DNA of 64,000 bases from Galeruca laticollis. Taxonomy: Eukaryota; Arthropoda; Insecta; Coleoptera; Chrysomelidae. The stretch lies in assembly GCA_963921935.1 (NCBI GenBank), contig OY998176.1, positions 83,430,960-83,494,959 of the forward strand, read 5' to 3'. The notes below the pieces were generated by a model. That model saw only the letters and a list, made by a program, of their open reading frames with translations, was not told the origin of the DNA and searched no databases. Shown one piece after another: positions 22,009 to 31,900 of this stretch (position 1 is its first letter; each line of letters starts with the position of its first letter). A program made the position numbers and the translations under genes.

Positions 22009-22131
22009 TTTGCAGGATCGCCATGTAGTGGCGATGTACATTTTACCATTTACTTTGCAGGATCGCCATGTAGTGGCGAAGTACATTTTACCATGAATTT
22101 TACCATAACCATTTCGTTTGCAGGATCGCCA
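22009..22131 (-). promoter_or_regulatory. Primer-binding site region with three PBS/LTR-end copies
   Basis: The 15-mer TTTGCAGGATCGCCA (plus strand) occurs at 22009-22023, 22054-22068 and 22117-22131. Each copy is followed by TGTAGTGG, which is the LTR edge. On the minus strand this reads LTR end, then TGGCGATCCTGCAAA as PBS, three times over. Only the copy next to 22132 is attached to the real LTR. The intervening DNA is rich in TTTACCAT-type repeats, which continue to about 21955. Confidence 0.85.
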
Positions 22132-22582
22132 TGTAGTGGTTACTTAGTAAGTGCCCCTCGTATAAACTACTTTCACCATAGAGCCATTATATCTTTGAGG
22201 AAAACACTTACCTAGTAGCCGTTATTCGGGGATTGAATAAATAACATCATTTAGAAAAATCACTGGGATAAATATATTTAGAATTACTAACACAGATTGT
22301 AATACACTATACATACTTTTAAACTTATTCAAAATAATAATAATGAATGAATCATGGGTTGCCGACACTGTGTATTTATAGGAAGCATTCGATCAGTGAC
22401 CAGCATGCACGACCTTCCGCATAGTGTGATATTTACATTTAATTGGAACGTGCTCTTCGTATATCTAACCTGGCCTCCATAGATCAATTCCCGCTATTTA
22501 CATCGAAATTAATATTAACATAATTTAATCTTTTTCTATGCTAATGTCCTTTTTACAATACTGTCCTTTCGGGATCATCACA
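22132..22582 (-). repeat. 5' LTR of the Gypsy element with TATA box
   Basis: 451 bp. On the minus strand a TATAAATA box lies at 22373-22380, followed downstream by the transcribed R/U5 part, so this is the probable element promoter. Confidence 0.9.
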
Positions 22583-22586
22583 CTAG

Positions 22587-23785
22587 TATGGACAAAATAA
22601 ATGAATTGATGTACTTGACAATCCACCAAATTTTCCGCAAATTCGAAATTATAGTATTGGAGTTATGAATAAAAATGAATTTCTAACTTTAAAGGCCTAA
22701 AACTTAACAAAGGAGGTCCGTAGAAAAAAATGAAATACTGACATTATTTTAACACCACCTACTCATTCCCAACTTTTGGCCTCTCACTCCTTGGATATTG
22801 TCAACTATAGAACTAAAAATTAAAACACAAAAAGTCAGTTTTAAAATGTTTATTATATTTTCTCCGGGGAATAGGTTCCATGGGGGGGGGGGGGGGTGGT
22901 GTCACGAATGAATGTGCGTTTCTTTACCTTTGACAAATTGGGGGTGTTTTTATTCTCAACCATAAACAATTCCTCGTAACTTTATAAATGTGATTTAATA
23001 CAGTTAAAGACGTTATTTAAAAGTATTCAATTTTACAAATCAATAGACAGTCTAGATTTTTGGATTAAAAGCAATTATATGGCCAGGACTTCTAGAAGCA
23101 TTACATCACCCAGCTACCTTATATACAACTAAACTTTTAAGAAATTAGCAAAAGGAATATAGTACAGTAAGTGAAAGATTAGTTTATGGAGGTTTAAGCT
23201 GGTAAGCGTTTAGACAAATAAGTATCGAATAAAGACATTCCTATATCATGCTATTTAAAATTACACTTAGCTGTTTGATCAGGGGTGTCCGTCTTACACG
23301 AGTTCTCCTCGTATTCGAAAACTACTATAGGTACAGGTATGGCTTTGTATTTTTACAGTATTTTCTTTGCATTTACTTCTCCTAACCAATACTTTTTTTT
23401 TAGATACTGCCCAAGTGGTAGAGGAGCCTCCAAATTTCAGTGGTAATAGGTAATAGAATGCAAGACTCAAAGTCTAAGATTAAAGATAATTCAACAACTA
23501 TAGGACTAAAAATATAACTAAAATGCCAAAAAACGAATAAACAGATTGATATCATATATTTTCGTTTTTATTTTGCAATTTATAACTCAAGTCCGAAAAA
23601 CACAATTTCCATGAAATTTGATATCCTCCCACGAGATAAAATGTTCAGTTTCACAGAGTTATTATTATTTCATTGGAAAGTTTAGTTTTTCGTGTAAAAA
23701 ATCCGCTAAATTTCGAACACGTCAAACTTCAGAAAATGTGATTTTAACAAAGTAATTTACAAAAACTAAGTTCCTTATTTTTACA
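22587..23785. other. Spacer with a 15-base poly-G run
   Basis: About 1.2 kb with no gene. The only marked feature is an uninterrupted G run at 22882-22896, unusual in DNA this AT-rich. Confidence 0.6.
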
Positions 23786-23787
23786 TT

Positions 23788-23850
23788 TCCAGCGCCGGAT
23801 TAACCGCAGGACACAATGGGCAACTGCCCAGGGGCGAAATTCAAATTGGC
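23788..23850 (+). other. Possible hAT element terminus
   Basis: A short GC-rich block (CAGCGCCGGATTAACC, then GGGCAACTGCCCAGGGGC) stands out from the AT-rich surroundings. It resembles the terminal sequence of hAT elements of the ZMYM1/52K-repressor-like kind, by memory. It lies 430 bases ahead of the hAT-like N-terminus. No matching inverted end was found. Confidence 0.35.
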
Positions 23851-24275
23851 AGCGAAAAAATTTAATGATTATTAAAATCATCCTCGTTAAAGTGGTAAAA
23901 GTCTTTAATCTGAATAGGAAAATGATGTTTCATGTTTATATCAAGAATTGCCGACTGCGGCGCGTCCTCCTTTGTCTTTTTTTTTGTGTTTTTTTGTCGG
24001 AAGCCGCGTCGGAAAAATTTCGTACTGGACCACTCGGTGACTTTTACTGGCTTCAAAGGCAAAACCGACATTTTAACTTGAACGTTTTCAGCATTATCGA
24101 CAGCATCATTAAAAAAATCGGTAAGACTCAAAGAGAATTATAGCACTTACAATTTGTTATATGAAAGAACGGGATTCTGGAATCAGTTTTCCCAATCTAC
24201 TCCTCTGAACTATTGCTATTGTGATTCGTGGTAAAAGTTGGAATAAACGCTTCTAAAATTTAAATTAAACTCAAA

Positions 24276-24497
24276 ATGAGTTATATAAAATCTAGTGAGA
24301 CACAGAGGCGTGAAGCTCAGAAACAAAAGCTAGAGAAGTCTGAAAAACTGCTGGAAAAAATTCCCAAATTGGATAATTTCTTCATCGACAGAAATAAACC
24401 TACCTGCTCGAATTCTAAGATGAGTGCTGGGTCAACTATTCTACGATATGCAATACTTGAATTTTTCGTTGTGATGGTATTTTTTTGTTTTGTTTAA
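24276..24497 (+). pseudogene. hAT-like transposase N-terminus (ZMYM1-like)
   Basis: ATG followed by a lysine-rich leader, SETQRREAQKQKLEKSEKLL, then IPKLDNFFI. This resembles the start of ZMYM1/52K-repressor-like hAT transposases, where a KSGAQKRK-like segment precedes PKL..FF. The frame then loses similarity. Further broken pieces continue to about 24900. Low-information sequence, so the family call rests partly on the hAT fragment at 25540-25990. Confidence 0.45.
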
Positions 24498-25104
24498 ATG
24501 ACTCAAAATAATCAGGAACGTCGAGAAAAAGAGTATTCAGCAAAAAGTAATTTTTTGTCTATGCACGTAGTGGAAGTACCAATTAAATTGGCAGCAGTAT
24601 TTATTATCATTATTGATTAATTATTATCCCTAGTTTCAGTTGATAGCCAAAATAGTGAAAATCCAGGCACATGTGTGGATCCGGTGGACCGGCATATTCA
24701 ACCAAAATTGGACGAGAAAATTATTGATGATAATTATAATGGAGGTGATTGTGCATTTCTGTCTGGATCTTAGTGCTGAAATAAAACATTTTTGTATGGA
24801 TCCTGCTACTTTGTAAATCAATGATCTCTTGATAGATGTGGTCTTGAAATCTGCATTAGTTGAAAACTTGGATGAGATCAATTTTGAAAACATGAAGCAA
24901 GATTATTGATATGTCGCAAGATAAAATATTCGTCGTTAGTGGCTCATATATTCTGATTCTACTTACAAATTGTATTGCATACAATGTAAATTATTCAGCA
25001 ATATTAATAACCGTAAACGAACCGTAGTATGTATTGGCCATCTCAATTTTATCAAGTTTTGTTGATGAAAATTTCATTCTTACAGCATTTCTTATGCTTG
25101 TTGA

Positions 25105-25440
25105 TTACGATGCCTTTGGCTGCTGAAAAAAACCTCTCATATTAGATATTTTCAAAAAATCATTTTGAGTCATTCTGTGCACAATAAACGGTGTCTTCTT
25201 TTGTGCCGATCTTAAAACTGTTTCCCATTCTTCGGGGGTGTGGATATATTGACAGTGCGCTCTGACATAGTTTTCCACACAGGCAAAATCTCGGTCTGAA
25301 GGAAGCATTGTAAGGCCAACTTGAGGAAATACATGTAAAATTTCTTAAAATATTCCTTGGGCTAATAAGCGAAGCCATACGGACACTAGAGACCAATTTT
25401 TATTTTGGCCTCCGCAATTATATGATATGGCACTTAGCTT
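25105..25440 (-). pseudogene. Fragment of a CGGQNKN-motif (DUF7869-like) element protein
   Basis: On the minus strand the sequence reads SYNCGGQNKNWSLVSVWLRL at about 25430, then a frame break, then VFPQVGLTMLPSDRDFACVE, ENYVRAHCQYIHTPEEW and NMRGFF. A D-N-C-x-G-Q-N-K-N motif followed by a GHT..DS/DR-type segment characterises a multi-copy protein family of arthropod mobile elements that I associate with DUF7869. The assignment is from memory. Its reversed position between two hAT fragments suggests separate insertion. Confidence 0.45.
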
Positions 25441-25539
25441 TGTACCTGTTATATTGTGTTGTGAAAAATGCTTCAACTAATTTTCTGCATCCACACATCG
25501 TTGGGAAATTATTCTAGTTTCTCTTTCAAAACTGCCAAC

Positions 25540-25990
25540 CAAGAGTGTCGACTACTCGACGACCGGCAAGAGAAGATGCTGTTAGTCTTGCATAATGGTT
25601 ATGACTGTTTTTAAAATTGCTTAGAGCAAATTATTAATGACAAAAACCAGGGAGCAACTACTAAAGTTCATGCCAGTGGTTTAATTAAAACCATGGAGAA
25701 ATTAGAGACTAGTGTATTATTTGCAGTGCGGAACAACATTCTATATAAATTTGATAAAATAAATAAACGTATTCCAAAGGTAATGACGGACGTACCTTCT
25801 CGTGGTGAAATTATAGGATTCATTGGTAGGTTATTTGAACTTCATTAGAACTAATTTCCAGAATTTTGAAACAATTGGTAGGAACTTGACAATATGCTAA
25901 GTTTATGAAGTCGAAACTAAAAGAAGAAAAATTATGAAAACTGTCGGTGCAGAATCAAGGGCAAATTCCGTCGAATTTATTGAAGGTCAA
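25540..25990 (+). pseudogene. hAT transposase central fragment
   Basis: Translates as HNGYDCF, stop, NCLEQIINDKNQGATTKVHA, then GLIKTMEKLETSVLFAVRNN. This order is typical of the ZMYM1/52K-repressor-like hAT core, where a TRWSAR motif precedes it; here a degraded DDRQEKM sits in that position. It ends in stops by about 25860. Together with 23788 and 24276 it probably represents one decayed hAT copy. Confidence 0.5.
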
Positions 25991-26063
25991 ATAATATGAA
26001 AATCAATGTATTTTACGTCATTATTGATACAATGGTAGTGTAGTTGAACAGAAGAAAATGACA

Positions 26064-26990
26064 AACAAGCCATTTTTCAGGTAAAATCACCCTGAAAATT
26101 TTTGCACACTCAGAAAGACTGGTATTTTCCCTTTCTAACAACGTATACCTTTTGGAGAGATCCTGACATGTTCATGAATCCTTCTTGGATTGTCCAATTC
26201 CCAAATACGGCAATTATGTTTATTCACCTTGCCATTATCATGGAAACTTGCTTCGGCGAACATTATCAAAGTATACAGGAAGTGCCTAGTTCTTCTTAAT
26301 GTATGGATTTTCTTGCAGAACTTCAACTTTTTCGCAAAATCAGCTGGTTTGATTTCCTGTAGTAACTGGAATTCATATGTCTTCAATCTTATTTCTTCGG
26401 ACATAATATTGTGAACTCTATACTTTGCTTAATACCTGTGATGGCATATCCAGGATTTCTATTGCATTGTTAAGCCGGTTCACATTATTGGGGTCCTTTT
26501 CTTTCGTTTGATAGATCCAGTTTTCAAAAAGTTAGCGTGCCATGTTTTTATTGAATTTTTCACTGAAGGATTTTTATTGAATAAAGTTCCTAATCTTCTT
26601 CATGTAATATGATAAGATTTGGTTTCAGCAAAAATTGCAACACATTTAGCTTTTTCAGTTAAATCAAACATTTTTTATACTTGAAAAAAGTACGAATGCT
26701 CGATAATCTTTATTTGTCACACCTAATATGGCATTCAATCTTTTATGACCAGACTTTCCAAAGGCGACTTTGATAACTTTGAATAATCACATTAAACCAT
26801 TCCACATGCAGTAGTTTGTTGTTTCAGAGAGTTATAACTCTGACAGATTTCTAAGAAAGTATAACTTGTTATACATTGTTAGAAAGGAAAAATACCAGTC
26901 TTTCTGAGTTTCCAAAAATATACAGGGTGATTTCATGAAATAAAAAAGTTTCTCGATACCTGAAAAATTGCTTGTTTGTTTCCGGTAGAA
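26064..26990 (-). mobile_element. Inverted-repeat element carrying a DUF4817-type transposase fragment
   Basis: Blocks at about 26064-26145 and 26870-26985 are inverted copies: ACAAACAAGC, TTTTTCAGGTA, AAATCACCCTG, then CTCAGAAAGACTGGTATTT and CTTTCTAACAA appear on one side and as reverse complements on the other. The right copy has about 18 extra bases between two blocks. The element is about 0.93 kb and encloses a minus-strand transposase fragment, so it looks like a deleted DNA transposon. Confidence 0.7.
26135..26470 (-). pseudogene. Mariner-like transposase fragment (DUF4817 group)
   Basis: Minus-strand reading gives MSEEIRLKTYEFQLLQEIKP, ADFAKKLKFCKKI, then ASFHDNGKVNKHNCRIWELD and NPRRIHEHV. 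The segment corresponds to the first catalytic Asp region (DEAHFHL.G.VNKQNCRIW in relatives). Here the expected SDEA is FAEA, so the catalytic Asp appears lost. Upstream pieces (NNVNRLNNAIEILDMPSQVL) continue to about 26470. The rest of the catalytic domain is absent. Confidence 0.65.
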
Positions 26991-27149
26991 CCGGAAGTTT
27001 TAGTGAATAGGTAAATGAGTAAAAAAAACTTAAAACATAACAAAATAGACTAGTCCAAACCGAACGTCGATAACTTCAATAATTTCGGAGATTTAGCATA
27101 TGAAATGGGTCAGAATATAACTGGTCATCTGGTATTATGATCGGAACAA

Positions 27150-27345
27150 AAACTTCTTTGATTCGCATTCAATCAACTTCAACTGGTAAAAGATATAATG
27201 ATTTGATGTTGGAACCATTGGTTATGTCTTAGATAGGTACAGTCGGAGATACTTTCATATTTTTGCATGACAATGCAGCTCCTCATACTAGCAAAGTGGC
27301 TAGATACTTTCCGGAAAAGGAAGGTGTAACATCTTGAAATTTGTA
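27150..27345 (+). pseudogene. Tc1-type transposase fragment
   Basis: Plus-strand reading STSTGKRYNDLMLEPLVM, stop, IGTVGDTFIFLHDNAAPHTS, KVARYFPEKEGV. The HDNAAPH motif contains the second catalytic aspartate of Tc1/mariner enzymes. No other domains are preserved. Confidence 0.7.
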
Positions 27346-27457
27346 TATTTTCTGTACCTTTAACAGCCTGTATTTTACAAACTAACAAAGTTCTATTTAG
27401 ATATCTACCATTCCTATAATTTACAGCTCTTTTGAAATCGACAGGAATATGAGTAAC

Positions 27458-27823
27458 TCATATGCAACGAGAGGGAAATTGCAATATATGTTTTTTAATT
27501 ATTAACGAATCTGTACATAGAAAAAATTTCTTTCTGTATACCTCTGCCATATATACACACCTAAACCATAATTGCAAATAACACTTACTATTATTACACG
27601 AAAACCCTCTGTCCCTATAAATTCGAAAAAATCCCAAAATGCGCCAGCAGGGAGTCGTGTAGCACTCTCGGGATACCCCGTGAGCCGTGCACCCTTTCTC
27701 AAGGGGGTGTTTACCCTTGCGATATCCTTCTTGGATGCCATCGTCTAAGGTGCACCGGCATAAATAAACAGGAATTTTATCGGGTTTACTTTCTTTATCA
27801 GAAACCGCAAATATTTTTAGCAA
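27458..27823 (-). other. Unrecognised overlapping ORFs in a GC-rich patch
   Basis: Two overlapping minus-strand frames are open: 121 codons (27458-27823, Cys-rich, KGKHPLEKGCTAHGVSRECY) and 79 codons from ATG 27741 (MASKKDIARVNTPLRKGARL, then TGYPESATRLPAGAFWDFFE, followed by a hydrophobic stretch). The patch at 27640-27760 is clearly richer in GC than its surroundings. I do not recognise either product. The 79-codon reading, with a proper ATG, a basic start and a possible membrane segment, is the more protein-like of the two. It could also be an exon or a decayed element. Confidence 0.25.
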
Positions 27824-28129
27824 AAAGCTTCTACATATATACTGAGTGTAATAAAACGGAACGTCAAAAATTGATTTATATATTCTGGAACATAACTTGT
27901 CTTAATACAAATGTGTATTCAAAAACGCGTAGGTACTCACTCCATTGTAATACAGAAGTTCATTTTTTTACGCACATCAACCTAAGTTGAAAGCTGACAT
28001 TATGTTTTTTTGTAATATTGTTGATGCCAATAACTAATTGTATCCGTAGCAACACCAATATATCTGAAAACCAATACCAATAAGTTTTCTAAAATATTAT
28101 TTGATTTTAAAACGTACACAAAAATTTGA

Positions 28130-30240
28130 GAAGGCTTGGATTAGATAAGATTAGATTTTAACGGGGATATAAAGCACTGAAATCTAAGGTTGTGCCTCCC
28201 CTATCAGAGCTGTTCTCACTACTACTACTACAGCTCGCCTTACAGTTCCAGGGTTCTAATGAACTCTATTAATTGGAACGGGTTTAAAGAGGTTAGATCC
28301 TCATTCTCACAAGTTTCTTGTCCGAAGAATTTTGAGCGGTGGCTTACAACGGCGACGCTGTCTAGAACTAGGTGATCTGGAGTTTTTCCTCCTCCCCACA
28401 GAATCTACACTCGTCAATTTCTGCTAGAGCTATTCTAATTAGGTGCTTCCTAAGGCGGCAGTGTCCTGTAAGGAAGCCCGTGAGGAGGTGTAGCTTATTT
28501 TGACTGAGATCCAAATATTTTTGGGATCTAGCAGTGTCAAAGGTCCGCAGATACTTTTTGGAGTGATCCAGCCAGGTAAGGCACTGCCACAGTGCTTTTC
28601 ATTCGGTTTCCTCCTTTTTCCGAAACTCATTTTTATAGGAGCCTTTTCCTACACCACTGGAAAGCCCCGTGCCAATAAATGACGTTCGTGTTCCTTCCCT
28701 GGCAAGTGTATTGTTCTCCTTATTTCCTGTGATTTCCGAGTGGCCAGGAACCCATACTAAAGAGACCCTCTTATTCTTGCCTAGTTCATCAGGTTTTATT
28801 CGGCACTCCCATACTAACTTTGAGTGAATGACATGGGAGCTCAATGCTCTGATAGCTGCTTGACAAACAGAATGGATCTGACACATTTCCGATAGTTTAT
28901 TTCAAGGTTCATTTTCACGCATCTTTCTATCGCTAGAATTTCTGCCCGAAAGACGGTCGGGCGATAATGAGTATCTGGTACCAGGCCCGAATATTCCAGC
29001 GTCATCTCTTGTGGAGGTTTTTAAACCATGTGTGTACCATCTGATGGTGTTTTATTTGAGAGTTTGGGTGGTGTAATCCCTTTCTCAGTCTTTTCTCTTA
29101 CTTAGCATCGTAGTGAAGTTCTTTTCGATACTTGCTTTCTTGATCATTTCGTCAGTGGGAAGATTCGTTGATGAGATATGAGATATTTTGTTAGAGAGGA
29201 CCAGGTTCTCTGATTGTAATACTCTCATTGCCTGAGCCTTCCCTAAATGTTCTTAGAATTTCCTCTTGGACTGATCTTTCTATCACCAGATGTACAGGTG
29301 TGAGATCTGTAATGATGTCAAGTGCCCTAATTGGGCATTTTTGGGTATGTAACTTCAGATGTCCATTCTATGATTTCCCCGTTTAAAGATTGGGGTATCA
29401 AAGCTGGAAGTGTTTTTTTCCGGGTAAATGTAATTACTGAGGTCTTGTTTGGGTTAACATTTAACCCCACTGACAGGCACCATTGCTCAATAATTATGAG
29501 GCCTTTTTCTATTAAATCACACAATGTGCTCTGGAACTTACCTCTGACTATTAGAATTATGTCATCAGCATAGCCCATACATTCGAAGCCAAGCTCCGTT
29601 AGCCTGTAGAGTAGCTCGCCTACTACGAAGCTCCATAGAAGGGGATATATTACTTCCCCTTGAGGTGTCCCATGAGTGGATTTAATTGAGGTGGTTTGAT
29701 TCCCCACCTATTTCTCAGCTATCCTCGTCGTCAGCAACTCATAAACCTATTTTACGATGGTTTTACTCACCCCTCGCCTTTGAGTGGTTCTTTGACTGAC
29801 TCATGAGTTGTGTTGTCAAAGGCCCCAGATATATCCAGGAAAACGCACATTGCGATTTCTTTGTTGTTCAGAGTTCTCTGGACTCCTTCGATCAGCTGAT
29901 ACAGAGCCGTCTTCTTTGATCGACCCGCTTTGTAGGCATGCTATCATTTATGAAGTGGTGTATTCTCCAGATTCTTCGTTCTTATGTGGTTATCCACTGC
30001 TAGACTGCTTCTTGTAATCTTCTGTAGGCGAGAAAGAATCTCCTCTATATCGTGCTGCAGGAATGTTGGAAATATTCCATCAACTCATGGTGATTTATAT
30101 GGTTGAAAGGTACGTATTCCCATTCCAGCCGTTGTCTGGCAAACATTTTCTTAGCAATATCCCAATCCTCCGTGCGGGATGTTTTTGGCGTAATTAATTG
30201 CTACTTCAGTGCCTGCTGTAGGTTCACTATCTGGAAAGTG
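28130..30240 (-). pseudogene. I/R1-group LINE ORF2 remnant (RT and RNase H)
   Basis: Minus strand, many stops. RT blocks: FQPYKSP, stop, VDGIFPTFLQH (about 30100), LIEGVQRTLNNKEIAMCVFL then DISGAFDNTTHES (about 29800), GTPQGEVIYPLLWSFVVGEL, GFECMGYADDIILIVRG (YADD, about 29570) and SVGLNVNPNKTSVITFTRKK. An RNase H domain follows at 28886-28599: SVCQAAIRALSSHVIHSKLV and VSLVWVPGHSEITGNKENN (the final Asp region changed). A zinc-ribbon-like DECRFCGEE lies near 28400. RNase H after RT places it with I/R1/Loa-type LINEs and not CR1. The 3' boundary is near 28130. Confidence 0.82.
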
Positions 30241-30349
30241 CGTTCTAAAACCCTCAAAAACACCTCACACCTCAAACGACATCTAACCCTATTACCTTAA
30301 CAACAAAAATACTCACTTGATCCGTTCATTTTCTAGCCCATACGTATTC

Positions 30350-30880
30350 TCCTAAAAATAAAGTCTCTAGTCTAGAGATTTCTCACTCTTTAAATGAATA
30401 TAAAATAACTTTAGCCTCCATGCTAGAGTACTCTCTCTATTAGACGAGAGACTCTAGTCTCCAAACTAGTGTACTCCCTCTCTTATAAAAACTCTAGTCC
30501 TTAAACTAGAATACTATCTCTCTCTCTATCTCTTTTAAAATAGAGAATCTCTCTCAAAACAGAGACTCTAACCTCCATGCTAGAGTACCCACTCTGTCAA
30601 ACAAAAAAAGAGAATCTAGCCTCCAAACTAGAGTACTCATTCTTTCAAACAAGAGACTCTAGTCTCCAAACTAGAACAATCACACACTCTCTCAAACAAA
30701 CAAAAAAACTCTATTCTCCAAACGAAAGTATTTACACTACTTATATACCACTCTATTCTTAATATTAGAGCCCTTACAACACACTAGTATCGCTATTAGA
30801 GTCCTTAATCCTATACATTACTACTTACCTACCCCCCTAAGCTCATCACTAGAGCTCTTATATTTATTTACTCTTACTAT
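30350..30880. repeat. Degenerate array of CTCTAG hairpins
   Basis: About ten imperfect copies of a unit built around CTCTAGTCTCCAAACTAGAG, a perfect 7-bp inverted repeat (CTCTAGT/ACTAGAG) with a 6-base loop. Spacers of CTCTC and TCAAACAA type separate them. Copies are clearest at about 30450, 30612 and 30655. Unit spacing varies (about 40-80 bp). No coding potential. A further ~450 bases to 31357 hold nothing recognisable. Confidence 0.65.
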
Positions 30881-31357
30881 ACATTAAACTCATTTACTCA
30901 CTAATACTATCTTCTCGTTTTCAAATTGCACCCATTCGTGCTATTATTTCTTTCTTTCCTGCGCTCCCAATATGTTCGTATTTAAAATACTACCTGAACA
31001 ATATAATTAATTATGCATACATTATTACCATACCTACTAATTATGAAATCTGCTACTCATATATCTTAATAACCAATTTGTCAACATCAACATAAAATTT
31101 GTTCTAGAACTTCCGGCAAACAACCCCCCTTTCACCTCCTATATTATTTAGTCATACAGGCGTCTCAAATCATCCCATTTCATCAAAAATCATCGTGCAA
31201 CCACGTACTATCTAATAACAAACCGGGCAACGTCCAAATTATAACATAAGAGGCAACATACCGTAAATCTCTTTACAAAATACAACTCAATAAACTCTAC
31301 TTAAAACAAAGTTCATGATTGGCGTGTGGTGAACAAAGTGACAAATCATCTTCTTCT

Positions 31358-31900
31358 TCATAAATCGTAGTTCTTCCACTGCTGGAGATATGTGTCTTCA
31401 AGTTTCTTCCAGCTATCTCTGTCCTGCGCTTTCCGTGTCCAATTTCTGCCCGCTGTGGTTTTAATATTGTCAGCCCATCTCTTCATTGGCCTACCCAATT
31501 TTCGCTTAATTTCCCATGGTATCCATTTTAATACTCCAGATGTCCATATATTGCTATCCATCCTGGCCATGTGTCCTGCCCACTGCCACATCAATCTGGC
31601 TATTCTTTCGGTCATAGTTGTTATTCTGGTTCTTCCGCTGATCTCTTCGTTCCTTATATGATCTCTGGAACTGACATCCAGCATTTGTCTCTCCATAGCT
31701 CACTGCGTGCATTGTAGGCGATGTAGACTGTTTTTGGTGAGGCTCATTATGTCCACCCCGTAAGTATTTACTGGAAGTATGCAGCCATCATACACTTTCC
31801 TTTTTAGGTTCATGGGGACATCTTTGTTCTTAAGTATAAATCCTAGTTTTTTGAATGCAGCCGAACTCTGACCTATTCTTCGCGGTATTTCTCTAAAGTG
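31358..31900 (-). pseudogene. LINE ORF2 C-terminal region
   Basis: Minus-strand sequence matches the end of a common LINE polymerase: EIPRRIGQSSAAFKKLGF, KRKVYDGCILPVNTYGVDI, SLTKNSLHRLQCTQ, stop, AMERQMLDVSSRDHIRNEEI, then ARLMWQWAGHMARMDSN and GRPMKRWADNIKTTAGRNW, ending at a stop at 31358. The last 112 codons are uninterrupted. RT catalytic blocks are absent (5' truncated), which is the usual fate of LINE copies. Clade (RTE-like or other AP-endonuclease LINE) is uncertain. Confidence 0.8.

Larger units (their letters stand above)
16168..22582 (-). mobile_element. Full-length Ty3/Gypsy LTR retrotransposon (6.4 kb)
   Basis: Complete element read on the minus strand. LTRs at 22132-22582 (5') and 16168-16619 (3') both run TG...CA in their own orientation. 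The 4-bp target duplication CTAG sits outside both. A PBS region lies inside the 5' LTR and a purine tract inside the 3' LTR. Order on the minus strand: small MGG/TM ORF, gag, protease, RT, RNase H, integrase (protease-RT-RH-IN order defines Ty3/Gypsy). There is no env. By eye the two LTRs differ at about thirteen positions in 451, roughly 97% identity, so the insertion is fairly young but not current. Stops or shifts interrupt the coding region in at least five places. Confidence 0.93.

Noticed and set aside
16168..22582. Endogenous retrovirus with env
   Set aside because: No envelope-like ORF lies between integrase and the 3' LTR; only about 60 bases separate them.
27640..27760. tRNA or other structured RNA gene in the GC-rich patch
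   Set aside because: I could not form a cloverleaf or recognise A and B boxes by eye.
30350..30880. CRISPR-like array of palindromic repeats
   Set aside because: Spacing is irregular, spacers are themselves repetitive CTCTC/TCAAACAA sequence, and no cas genes are present.
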